Part shown: one piece after another, positions 18,884 through 27,923 of the stretch | How the letters are laid out: each line of letters begins with the position of its first letter | Position numbering within the stretch: position 1 is the first letter of the stretch | Assembly: GCF_003815875.1 (NCBI RefSeq) | Contig: NZ_CP033924.1 | Span: 3,658,001 to 3,722,000 of the forward strand | Direction: 5' to 3' | DNA from: Chryseobacterium lactis | GTDB lineage: Bacteria; Bacteroidota; Bacteroidia; Flavobacteriales; Weeksellaceae | Length of the DNA: 64,000 nucleotides | The notes under the pieces: model-generated | The model's database searches: none | What the model saw: only the letters and a program-made list of their open reading frames with translations | What the model was told of the DNA's origin: nothing | Translations under genes and position numbers: made by a program

Positions 18884-21802
18884 ATGAATGTAACAATATC
18901 AAGAAGCTTAGGATTGGTGGCTGTTCTCTATTTTACGGCCAACTTCAGTGCCCAGACCAATGTGAAGGACACGCTTTCTAAAGAAAACAAAATAGATGAG
19001 ATTGTAGTCATTGGTTATGGTACTCAGAAAAAGAGTAATGTAACGGGAGCGATTGCAAGTATTAAAGCCAGCGATATCGAAAATATTCCTGCCGGTAAAC
19101 CGGAACAGGTATTACAGGGAAGAGCCGCCGGTGTTTCTGTAGTTACAAATTCCGGGCAACCCGGTGCTGCAGCGACGGTACGTGTAAGGGGAATTACCAG
19201 TTTCGGAGCCGGAAGTAATAGTCCGTTATGGGTGGTAGACGGTATTGTGGTAGACAATATCGGATGGCTTAACCAGTCGGATATCGAAAGTATTGAAGTC
19301 CTGAAGGATGGTGCATCATCAGCAATTTATGGTGTTTCTGCGGCAAAGGGAGTAATTCTGGTTACTACTAAAAAAGGGAAAAAAGGAAAGTTAACCCTTT
19401 CTTATAATGGTTTTTACGGCGTTTCAAACACTGCAAAAAAAATTGACCTTCTGAATGCTTCCCAATATGCGCAAATCATTAATGAAGGTTTGGTAAATGA
19501 TGGAGGAGCACCAAGATTTTCCAACCCCGGATCATTGGGGAAAGGAACCAACTGGCAGGATACTATTTTCGGAACCGGTGAAAAATCTTCACATGAAGTA
19601 AGTATTACCGGAGGCAATGACAAGTCCAGTTATTATACATCCTTTGGGTATTTTGATCAGACGGGTATCGTAATGACTGATATTTCCAATTATAAAAGGA
19701 TCAATGCCAGATTTAACTCGACGCATAAAGTAACAGACTATTTAACGATAGGGCAAACCTTTGCTTATACTCATACCAAGTCTCAGGGAATAAGTGCCAA
19801 CGAAGAATATGGTGGCCCTCTAGCTTCCGCAGTGAATCTGGATCCTACCACTCCGGTAGTGGTAACGGATTGGTCTGCAGTAGATCCGAGTGGCTATACC
19901 AACCCTTATATCATTCGTGATCCTAATGGTAATCCTTATGGAATTTCACGTTATGTAAACAATGAAATGACAAACCCTCAGGCTTTTCGCCGGATTCAGC
20001 AGGGAAATTACAACTGGTCCGATGATTTTGTGGGAAATGTTTTTGCAGAGCTTAAGTTTCTTAAAAACTTTACTTTTAAATCAAGTTTAAATGGTAAGAA
20101 ATCATATTGGGGAAGCCGCACCTTTACTCCGAAATATTATTTAAGTCCAAACTACAATAATACAAGCTTTAACAGCCTGAATAAGATAGACGAAAACAAG
20201 TTTGAATGGAGTATGGAGAATACGTTAACCTATCAAAATAAATTCGGAGATCATAGCATCAACATATTGGTAGGACAGGGAGTGTATCGATATAATATAG
20301 CGGGTGGTACCAGTTTAACGTATAGTAATCTGCCTATTGAACGTTGGCAGGATGCCTCTTTTAATTTTAATATTCCGCAGGATGATATTACAGCTACTGG
20401 TTGGGATGGTATCCAGACCCGTAAGGCATCTTATTTTGGTAGAGTTATTTATGATTATGCAGATAAATATTTGTTTACCGGAACAATTCGTAGAGATGGT
20501 TCTTCAAAATTTGCTACCAATAAGCATTGGGGAACTTTCCCGTCCCTGTCTTTAGGATGGAATGTACATAAAGAGAACTTTTGGCCTGAAAACAAAGTGA
20601 TCAACAATTTGAAACTTAGAGGAGGCTATGGAGTACTGGGGAATGATGAAATGGATAACTTCAAGTTTGCAAGTTTTATGGTTTCTGGAAGCAACTATAC
20701 CAATTCAGGAAATAACATCATCATAGGATATGCACCAAGTACACTGGAAAACCCCAATCTGAAATGGGAACAAACCAGTCAGCTGAATATTGCTGCAGAT
20801 TTGAAATTATTCAGCAATTTCACTCTAACTGCAGATTGGTACAAAAAGAAAACAGTTGATATTCTGCGACAGGTTAATATTCCGGGTTATGTAGGAGTTC
20901 CTAATTTACCGTGGGCCAATGTTGGGGATATGGAAAATACAGGTTTTGAACTTGAGCTGGGATATAAAAAGAATTGGGACGACTTTGGTATTTCCATTAA
21001 CGGAAATTTTGCGACGATAAAAAACAAAGTTCTTCGACTGGAGGATGATATCAATTATTTCAACCTTGCTTCTTTCCAGACCATGGGAGCTGTATCCAGA
21101 GTTGCTGTGGGACAGCCTTACGGATCATTCTATGGTCAGACATACAGCGGGGTGTTCCAAAATCAGGCACAAATTGATGCTTATGTTAATTCCAATGGAA
21201 CCAAACTATTACCCGATGCAAAACCGGGAGATTTTATCTGGCAGGACAATAACGGAGATGGTAAAATTGACGAAGAAGATAAAGTGAATCTGGGAAGCTC
21301 TATTCCAAAATACACTTTTGGACTGACCGTTAATTTAAATTATAAAAACTTCGATTTCATGATGTTTGCCCAAGGGCAGGCCGGTAACAAGATTTTTCAG
21401 GGCTTAAGAAGATTGGATTTACCGGATGCCAATTACCAGACAAAGATTTTAGATCGATGGACAGGAGAAGGTTCTACCAATGATAATCCTAGAATTACCC
21501 GAAATGACCCTAACCATAACTATTCATGGATGTCAAACTATTATCTTCAAAAAGGAGACTATGTTCGTTTGAAAATTATCCAGGTAGGCTATACTCTTCC
21601 TCACGATGTTACAAGCCGTTTCGGAATGAGTAAAGTAAGACTGTACATCACCGGTGAAAATGTTTTCACTTTCACAAAATACACAGGATATGATCCTGAG
21701 ATTGCGGGAAGAAATAATTCTGAACAAGACATTATAGGGGTGGACAGAGCATACTATCCGCAAGCAAGAACTTTTTTGATAGGTGCTAATATTCAATTTT
21801 AA
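18884..21802 (+). CDS. SusC/RagA-type TonB-linked outer membrane protein
   Basis: A 972-residue outer-membrane transporter. Signal peptide to about residue 23 (FSAQ), TonB box with IDEIVVIGYG (about 37), SusC-type plug (VRVRGITSFG; PLWVVDGIVVD; IESIEVLKDGASSAIYG) and a large barrel ending in AYYPQARTFLIGANIQF, the typical SusC C-terminus. Unlike most SusC proteins it lacks the N-terminal carboxypeptidase-like domain. First gene of the plus-strand glycan operon; SusD starts 11 bases after its stop. It should import the oligosaccharide captured by SusD with energy from TonB. Confidence 0.94.
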   Translation: MNVTISRSLGLVAVLYFTANFSAQTNVKDTLSKENKIDEIVVIGYGTQKKSNVTGAIASIKASDIENIPAGKPEQVLQGRAAGVSVVTNSGQPGAAATVRVRGITSFGAGSNSPLWVVDGIVVDNIGWLNQSDIESIEVLKDGASSAIYGVSAAKGVILVTTKKGKKGKLTLSYNGFYGVSNTAKKIDLLNASQYAQIINEGLVNDGGAPRFSNPGSLGKGTNWQDTIFGTGEKSSHEVSITGGNDKSSYYTSFGYFDQTGIVMTDISNYKRINARFNSTHKVTDYLTIGQTFAYTHTKSQGISANEEYGGPLASAVNLDPTTPVVVTDWSAVDPSGYTNPYIIRDPNGNPYGISRYVNNEMTNPQAFRRIQQGNYNWSDDFVGNVFAELKFLKNFTFKSSLNGKKSYWGSRTFTPKYYLSPNYNNTSFNSLNKIDENKFEWSMENTLTYQNKFGDHSINILVGQGVYRYNIAGGTSLTYSNLPIERWQDASFNFNIPQDDITATGWDGIQTRKASYFGRVIYDYADKYLFTGTIRRDGSSKFATNKHWGTFPSLSLGWNVHKENFWPENKVINNLKLRGGYGVLGNDEMDNFKFASFMVSGSNYTNSGNNIIIGYAPSTLENPNLKWEQTSQLNIAADLKLFSNFTLTADWYKKKTVDILRQVNIPGYVGVPNLPWANVGDMENTGFELELGYKKNWDDFGISINGNFATIKNKVLRLEDDINYFNLASFQTMGAVSRVAVGQPYGSFYGQTYSGVFQNQAQIDAYVNSNGTKLLPDAKPGDFIWQDNNGDGKIDEEDKVNLGSSIPKYTFGLTVNLNYKNFDFMMFAQGQAGNKIFQGLRRLDLPDANYQTKILDRWTGEGSTNDNPRITRNDPNHNYSWMSNYYLQKGDYVRLKIIQVGYTLPHDVTSRFGMSKVRLYITGENVFTFTKYTGYDPEIAGRNNSEQDIIGVDRAYYPQARTFLIGANIQF

Positions 21803-21813
21803 TTATCAACAAC

Positions 21814-23364
21814 ATGAAAAATAAGAAATTTTTATATAAAGGACTTGCCGTTGTTTTTTTTACAGGTCTAAGTTTTACAAATATGGGTTGCAGTGATTCC
21901 TATTTGGATGATGTACAGAATTCTGGTGCTTTTAATACTGATTTGTATTTCCAGAACGAACAGCAGTCATTTAGTGCACTGGTTTCCGTATATGATGTTT
22001 TAAGAAAATATTCCGGCGGATTTGAAAATACGGTTACTTTTTTTAATGCCGGGTCTGATGATTTTTATTCCGGTGGTGGAAGTTCCAGTGATGGTGCGGG
22101 GATCCAGGGAATCAATAATTATATGATTAATCCCAATACCATGCCTGCCAGCTACTGGAAGGATTTTTATCAGGGGGTAGCACGAGCTAACCTTGTAATA
22201 GAAAGAGTTCCCGGTGCTTCTATGAGCGATGATCTTAAAAAGAGATATATTGGCGAGGCAAAGGTCCTTCGGTCTTTATACTATTTTGAACTGGTAAGAA
22301 TGTTTGGAAATATCCCGGTAATTCTGAAAACTTTCAACTCAAATGATGATTACTGGCACATTCCACAGGCAGACCCAAGCAAAGTGTATGCACAGATAGA
22401 AAGTGATATCACCGCTGCTATTCCTGATTTAATGATGACGGCGAGTGGCAATGATAAAGGGAGAATTACTCAGGGAACAGCCAGAGCCATCCTGGGTAAA
22501 ATATATCTTTATGATAGAAAGATGCCGGAAGCGGCAGCACAATTTGCAGAAGTGAATGGTACTCCAGGAGGAACCAGTCAGTATGGATATAAACTGGTGG
22601 CCAATTATGCAGACTTGTTTAAAGTGGGTCCGGAAACATCGGATCCGTATAAATTTTCTACAGAATCTATCCTTGAAGTGATGCATACCAACAAAGGAAA
22701 CTCCGATTGGGGATTCTGGGGACAAGGAAAAGATGAAGGAAATTCTATCAATGTAATGGTATGTCCGCGTTCCTATTCTTTAAAAAATATTCCGAATAAC
22801 GATGCTCCGGATATCTTTTCAGGATGGGCTTTTAATACGGTAACAGATGACTATGTTAATTTTATGCAGGGAGACCCGAGGCTAAATGTAACGGTTTTTA
22901 ATGCGAAACAATTGGTAACTGACGGTAAAATTTCTTACAGTCCTGCATTTGCAGATACCGGATATTTTTTAAATAAATATCTGCCTACGAATGCTTTGAA
23001 AAGTTCACTTCCGGGACCTGCAGAACTTAATTTCAGACAGAATTACGTTGCCATAAGATTAGCAGATACTTATCTGATGGAAGCAGAAGCCTTAGGAGCG
23101 GCAGGAGGAAGAGCTCAGGCATTGCTGGATGCCGTAAGAGCAAGAGTAGGACTGGCATCAGTTCCTGTGTCTTTACAAGCTGTTAAAGATGAAAGAAGAA
23201 GAGAGCTTGCAGGAGAAGGACACCGATGGTTTGATCTCGTAAGATGGGGAGATGCTCCTTCAAAGCTTGCATTTAAAGGATTTAAAGCAAACAAAAATGA
23301 AATTTTACCAATTCCGTTTAATGAATTGCCCAATACCTCTTTAAAACAAAATCCAGGCTACTAA
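21814..23364 (+). CDS. SusD/RagB-type surface glycan-binding lipoprotein
   Basis: A 516-residue lipoprotein (lipobox TNMGC, Cys26, then SDSYLDD). The SusD pattern is clear: SYWKDFYQGVARANLVIERVP near 110, YIGEAKVLRSLYYFELVRMFGNIP near 145, TPR helices in the middle, and near the end LADTYLMEAEALGAAGG, RRRELAGEGHRWFDLVRWGD and LPIPFNELPNT. It caps the SusC barrel and binds glycan on the cell surface. Paired with the preceding SusC gene. Confidence 0.94.
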   Translation: MKNKKFLYKGLAVVFFTGLSFTNMGCSDSYLDDVQNSGAFNTDLYFQNEQQSFSALVSVYDVLRKYSGGFENTVTFFNAGSDDFYSGGGSSSDGAGIQGINNYMINPNTMPASYWKDFYQGVARANLVIERVPGASMSDDLKKRYIGEAKVLRSLYYFELVRMFGNIPVILKTFNSNDDYWHIPQADPSKVYAQIESDITAAIPDLMMTASGNDKGRITQGTARAILGKIYLYDRKMPEAAAQFAEVNGTPGGTSQYGYKLVANYADLFKVGPETSDPYKFSTESILEVMHTNKGNSDWGFWGQGKDEGNSINVMVCPRSYSLKNIPNNDAPDIFSGWAFNTVTDDYVNFMQGDPRLNVTVFNAKQLVTDGKISYSPAFADTGYFLNKYLPTNALKSSLPGPAELNFRQNYVAIRLADTYLMEAEALGAAGGRAQALLDAVRARVGLASVPVSLQAVKDERRRELAGEGHRWFDLVRWGDAPSKLAFKGFKANKNEILPIPFNELPNTSLKQNPGY

Positions 23365-23367
23365 AAC

Positions 23368-24795
23368 ATGAAGTTTCACAACTTATATAGTTTCTTTAAA
23401 GGTACTGCACTGCTATGCGGTGTGGTACTTTTTCCTTTATCATGCAGCTCTGTTGCTCAAAATAAAGGAAATGAAGTTCAGTATTGGCTTACTAAAGGAG
23501 ATGAAAGTGTAAAATTACAACCTCAAAGTCCGGTTAGATTTGTAAATAGTTCCAATAACTTTCAGAATATTGAAATTGATGCCTCTCAAAAGTTTCAATA
23601 TGTTGATGGTTTCGGATATACATTGACAGGAGGAAGTGTGGAAGTAATTAACCGCTTGTCACCTTCAAAAAGGAAAGCTTTACTTCATGAACTTTTTGGA
23701 AATGATAAAAACTCAATTTCCATCAGCTATTTACGATTAAGTATCGGAGCATCCGATCTTGACGGAGAAGTTTTTTCGTACGATGATTTACCGGAAGGGC
23801 AGACAGACCCCTCTCTTTCAAAATTCAGTCTGGCAAAAGAAAAGAACCTGATCGCCATGCTCAAGGAAATTCTAACCATTAATCCTCACATTAAAATGAT
23901 GGCAGCCCCATGGTCGCCACCGGTTTGGATGAAGGATAACGGGAAGTCAAAAGGAGGAAGTCTTAAACCTGAGTTTTATGGAGCATATGCCGATTATTTT
24001 GTTAAATATATCCAGGGAATGCAAAAAGAAGGAATCATGATTGATGCCGTTACTCCTCAAAATGAGCCTTTACATCCAGGAAATAATCCAAGTTTATATA
24101 TGCCTTCTGCTCAACAGGGAGATTTTATCAAAAATCACTTAGGTCCGGCTTTTAAAGCAAAAGGAATCAAAACCAAAATTGTAGTGTATGACCATAACTG
24201 CAATAAACCGGAATATGCGATTGATATTTTGAAAGATGCTGATGCGAATCAATATATAGATGGATCGGCATTCCATTTATATGAAGGTGAAATTTCTGCC
24301 TTAAGTACAGTTCATAATGCCTTCCCTGATAAAAATCTCTATTTTACCGAACAATGGACAGGTTCAAAAGGAAGTTTCGATGGAGATCTGAACTGGCATA
24401 CAAAAAATGTTATCATTGGTTCTATGCGAAACTGGAGCAAAACAGCTTTAGAATGGAATCTGGCTAATGATCCAAAGTACGGTCCTCACACAGATGGCGG
24501 ATGCACGGAATGCAAAGGAGCCATCACGGTTTCCGATAGTGAAAATTTCACCAGAAATGTGTCCTACTATATTATTGCCCATGCTTCTAAATTTGTTCCG
24601 GCCGGTTCACAAAGAATTGCTTCTACACAAACGGCTCATCTCTCTACAGCAGCCTTTATGACTCAATCTGGGAAAATAGTTGTAATTGTTCAGAATGACA
24701 ATAAAGAAGATGAGAATTTTAATATTAAATTTGCCGGTAAAACCGCTGCTGTAACAATTTCCGGACAATCAGCCGCAACCTATATTTTTAATTGA
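23368..24795 (+). CDS. GH30 beta-glucanase/glucosidase lipoprotein
   Basis: A 475-residue lipoprotein (PLSC, Cys26). It has the GH30 fold: VDGFGYTLTGGS (79-90), PWSPPVWMK (181-189), acid/base Glu233 in TPQNEP, and nucleophile Glu328 in YFTEQWTG, followed by the C-terminal beta-sandwich typical of the family. In glucan loci of Bacteroidota such enzymes cleave beta-1,6-linked glucose branches of laminarin-like glucans; cerebroside or xylan activity is less likely here given the GH16 and GH3 partners. Starts four bases after the susD stop. Membrane side (periplasm or surface) not resolved. Confidence 0.9.
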   Translation: MKFHNLYSFFKGTALLCGVVLFPLSCSSVAQNKGNEVQYWLTKGDESVKLQPQSPVRFVNSSNNFQNIEIDASQKFQYVDGFGYTLTGGSVEVINRLSPSKRKALLHELFGNDKNSISISYLRLSIGASDLDGEVFSYDDLPEGQTDPSLSKFSLAKEKNLIAMLKEILTINPHIKMMAAPWSPPVWMKDNGKSKGGSLKPEFYGAYADYFVKYIQGMQKEGIMIDAVTPQNEPLHPGNNPSLYMPSAQQGDFIKNHLGPAFKAKGIKTKIVVYDHNCNKPEYAIDILKDADANQYIDGSAFHLYEGEISALSTVHNAFPDKNLYFTEQWTGSKGSFDGDLNWHTKNVIIGSMRNWSKTALEWNLANDPKYGPHTDGGCTECKGAITVSDSENFTRNVSYYIIAHASKFVPAGSQRIASTQTAHLSTAAFMTQSGKIVVIVQNDNKEDENFNIKFAGKTAAVTISGQSAATYIFN

Positions 24796-24800
24796 AGATT

Positions 24801-27023
24801 ATGAAAAAAGTGTATTTCTTACTGGCATGCTCAGCATTTGCAATGACTGCCTATGGACAGAAAACAGTGGATCAGAAAGTTGCGGAGTTATTATCTAAAA
24901 TGACGCTGGAAGAAAAAGTAGGGCAGATGATTCAATACAGTGGCTTTGAATATGCCACGGGACCACAGCATTCTAATTCGGCTACGGTTCTTGATGAAAT
25001 AAAAAAAGGAAAAGTTGGTTCGATGCTGAATGTAGCGGGAGCCGAAGAAACGAAAGCATTCCAGCAACTGGCCATGCAGTCGAGGATGAAAATTCCTTTA
25101 TTATTCGGTCAGGATGTTATTCATGGTTACCGTACAACTTTTCCGGTCAACCTGGGACAAGCCGCAAGCTGGGATCTGAATATGATCGAAAAATCTGAAA
25201 GAATTGCTGCTACAGAAGCTTCTGCCTATGGTATTCACTGGACTTTTGCTCCGATGGTAGATATTGCCAGGGATCCGAGATGGGGAAGAGTCATGGAAGG
25301 TTCGGGAGAAGATACTTATCTGGGTACAAAAATAGGATTAGCAAGAATTAAAGGATTTCAAGGCAAAGGCTTAGGAAATATTGATGCGGTAATGGCCTGT
25401 GCAAAACATTTTGCAGCGTATGGTGCGGCAGTAGGCGGAAGAGATTACAATTCTGTAGATATGAGCCTCAGGCAGCTGAACGAAACCTATCTTCCTCCTT
25501 TTAAAGCTGCGGCAGAGGCCGGAGTAGCCACATTTATGAATTCTTTTAATGATATCAACGGAATTCCGGCAACGGCCAACGGGTATATTCAAAGAAATCT
25601 CTTGAAAGGAAAGTGGAATTATAAAGGTTTTGTGGTATCAGACTGGGGAAGTATCGGGGAGATGATTCCTCACGGATATGCTAAGGATGCCGGTGAAGCT
25701 GCTGAAAAAGCCGTGCTTGGAGGAAGTGATATGGATATGGAAAGCAGGGTGTATATGGCAGAACTTCCAAAACTCGTTAAAGACGGAAAAGTAGATGTTA
25801 AATGGGTAGATGATGCAACGGGAAGAATTTTAGCCAAGAAATTCGAGATTGGTCTTTTTGATGATCCCTACAGATACAGTAATGAAAAAAGACAGAAAGA
25901 ACAGACCAATAATCAGGAAAACCGGAAGTTCGGAAGATCTTTCGGTTCTAAAAGTATCGTTCTTCTCAAAAATAAAGGGAATATTCTTCCTCTTTCAAAA
26001 ACAGTAAAAACAGTTGCTTTAATTGGCCCTTTTGGAAAAGAAACGGTTGCCAACCACGGATTCTGGTCTGTTGCATTTAAAGATGACAACCAAAGAATCA
26101 TTTCTCAGTTTGACGGAATTAAAAATCAACTGGATAAAAGCTCAACTTTATTGTATGCAAAGGGTTGTAATGTAGATGATCAGGATAAAACTCTGTTTAC
26201 AGAAGCAATCGAAACTGCTAAAAAAGCAGATGTTGTAATTATGACTCTCGGTGAGGGGCATGCGATGAGTGGTGAAGCAAAGAGCAGGAGTAATATTGGT
26301 TTTTCAGGAGTTCAGGAAGATTTGTTGAAAGAAATTGCCAAAACGGGAAAACCTATTGTTCTGATGATTAATGCGGGAAGGCCTTTGATATTCAACTGGG
26401 CAGCGGACAATATTCCCACAATTTTATATACCTGGTGGCTGGGAACTGAAGCCGGTAATTCGATTGCAGACGTTTTGTTCGGAACCGTGAATCCGGGAGG
26501 GAAACTTCCGATGACTTTTCCAAGAACTGAAGGCCAGATTCCGGTGTACTACAATCATTATAATACGGGAAGACCGGCGAAGAATAATACGGACAGAAAT
26601 TATGTTTCAGCTTATATCGATCTTGATAATGATCCGAAATTTCCTTTTGGGTTTGGTTTAAGCTACACTGATTTCAAATATTCTGACATGATGGTAAGCT
26701 CTTCAGATCTTAAAGGAAACCAGACTTTGAATGTGAGTGTAACTGTTTCCAATACCGGAAAATATGATGGGGAAGAAGTGGTGCAGTTGTATGTCAGAGA
26801 TCTTTTTGGCAAAGTGGTACGACCTGTAAAAGAATTGAAAGGCTTTGAGAAAATATTCGTCAAAAAAGGAGAAAGTAAAATGGTTGATTTTAAAATTACC
26901 ACTGAAGATCTGAAGTTTTTTGATGATGAATTAAACTTCGATTGGGAAGGAGGCGAGTTTGATATCATGATCGGAACGGATTCTCAAAATCTGCAGACAA
27001 AAAGAATTAATTGGGTGAAATAG
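24801..27023 (+). CDS. bglX: GH3 beta-glucosidase, BglX-like
   Basis: A 740-residue periplasmic enzyme with a signal peptide (ends MTAYGQ, residue 20). GH3 landmarks: GQDVIHGYRTTFP (103), KHFAAYG (202), nucleophile Asp281 in GFVVSDWG, the second alpha/beta domain with GEGHAMSGEAKSR, and a C-terminal fibronectin III-like domain (VVQLYVRD, VRPVKELKGFEK). It should release glucose from the nonreducing ends of beta-glucan oligomers. The ATG at 24801 begins the signal peptide; a TTG nine bases earlier overlaps the preceding stop. Part of the glucan operon. Confidence 0.93.
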   Translation: MKKVYFLLACSAFAMTAYGQKTVDQKVAELLSKMTLEEKVGQMIQYSGFEYATGPQHSNSATVLDEIKKGKVGSMLNVAGAEETKAFQQLAMQSRMKIPLLFGQDVIHGYRTTFPVNLGQAASWDLNMIEKSERIAATEASAYGIHWTFAPMVDIARDPRWGRVMEGSGEDTYLGTKIGLARIKGFQGKGLGNIDAVMACAKHFAAYGAAVGGRDYNSVDMSLRQLNETYLPPFKAAAEAGVATFMNSFNDINGIPATANGYIQRNLLKGKWNYKGFVVSDWGSIGEMIPHGYAKDAGEAAEKAVLGGSDMDMESRVYMAELPKLVKDGKVDVKWVDDATGRILAKKFEIGLFDDPYRYSNEKRQKEQTNNQENRKFGRSFGSKSIVLLKNKGNILPLSKTVKTVALIGPFGKETVANHGFWSVAFKDDNQRIISQFDGIKNQLDKSSTLLYAKGCNVDDQDKTLFTEAIETAKKADVVIMTLGEGHAMSGEAKSRSNIGFSGVQEDLLKEIAKTGKPIVLMINAGRPLIFNWAADNIPTILYTWWLGTEAGNSIADVLFGTVNPGGKLPMTFPRTEGQIPVYYNHYNTGRPAKNNTDRNYVSAYIDLDNDPKFPFGFGLSYTDFKYSDMMVSSSDLKGNQTLNVSVTVSNTGKYDGEEVVQLYVRDLFGKVVRPVKELKGFEKIFVKKGESKMVDFKITTEDLKFFDDELNFDWEGGEFDIMIGTDSQNLQTKRINWVK

Positions 27024-27074
27024 TTATAAAATATAAAACAGCTTTTGCCAAAACCTAATGATCATAGACATTGT

Positions 27075-27884
27075 ATGAATTTAAAATCCAAAAATATCAT
27101 TCAGTTGTGTGCAGTTATACTAGTAGCCGTGTCGGCGACAAACTGTACTTCGACCAAAGGTCATTCAGGTAAAAAACTGATCTGGAGTGATGAATTTAAC
27201 GGAAAAGGTCTTCCGGACTCATCCAAATGGAATTATGATGAAGGAGGTGATGGCTATGGAAATAATGAAGCTCAGTTTTACACCAAAAACAGGCTTGAAA
27301 ATGCCCGAATGGAAAACGGAAACCTTATCATTGAAGCTAAAAAGGAAAACTGGGAGAAAAGTAAATATACTTCTGCAAGACTTTTAACCAAAGGAAAATT
27401 CTCTTTTCAATATGGAACAATTGAAGTAAGAGCAAAACTTCCCAAAGGTCGCGGAACCTGGCCGGCTATCTGGATGATGAGTGAAAAGATGAATAAGTGG
27501 CCGGATGATGGTGAACTGGATATTATGGAACATGTGGGCTTTAATCCTGGGTATGTCCATGCTTCTGTTCACACCAAAAAATACAATCATATTCAGGGAA
27601 CACAGAAAACGGATACTTTGCTGGTAAAGGATGCAAGTGATACGTTTCACGTGTATAAAGCAGACTGGACCCCGGAAAAAATTGATGTTTATATTGATGA
27701 CCGGAAATTTTTCACGTACGAAAATAAAGAAAAAACCTATGAAGCATGGCCTTTTGACCAGCCTTATTTTATTATTTTAAATCTGGCAGTAGGCGGTTTC
27801 TGGGGCGGAAAGGAAGGAATTGATGACCACATTTTTCCACAGAAATATTATATAGACTATGTAAGGGTCTATCAAAATAAATAA
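27075..27884 (+). CDS. GH16 endo-beta-1,3-glucanase (laminarinase-like) lipoprotein
   Basis: A 269-residue lipoprotein (SATNC, Cys24). GH16 signature: WSDEFNG (37), IIEAKKE (85), and the catalytic ExDxxE as ELDIME, with Glu147 nucleophile, Asp149 and Glu152 acid/base, in the bulge form (GELDIMEHVG) used by laminarinases; the domain ends in YYIDYVRVYQ. It should cut internal beta-1,3 linkages at the cell surface to feed SusC/D. I chose ATG 27075 over an in-frame upstream start at 27045 because it begins the signal peptide. Between the GH3 and second GH30 genes. Confidence 0.93.
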   Translation: MNLKSKNIIQLCAVILVAVSATNCTSTKGHSGKKLIWSDEFNGKGLPDSSKWNYDEGGDGYGNNEAQFYTKNRLENARMENGNLIIEAKKENWEKSKYTSARLLTKGKFSFQYGTIEVRAKLPKGRGTWPAIWMMSEKMNKWPDDGELDIMEHVGFNPGYVHASVHTKKYNHIQGTQKTDTLLVKDASDTFHVYKADWTPEKIDVYIDDRKFFTYENKEKTYEAWPFDQPYFIILNLAVGGFWGGKEGIDDHIFPQKYYIDYVRVYQNK

Positions 27885-27893
27885 TGAAAAAGA

Positions 27894-27907
27894 GGACAAG
27901 TTTGTCC
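27894..27907. repeat. Palindrome between GH16 and second GH30 gene
   Basis: GGACAA-GT-TTGTCC has perfect six-base arms. It lies in the 39-base gap between two genes of the glucan operon, 16 bases before the next start codon. It could be an RNA hairpin that sets relative expression or a protein site; neither is shown. Confidence 0.35.
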
Positions 27908-27923
27908 AAAAACAGAAAAAATC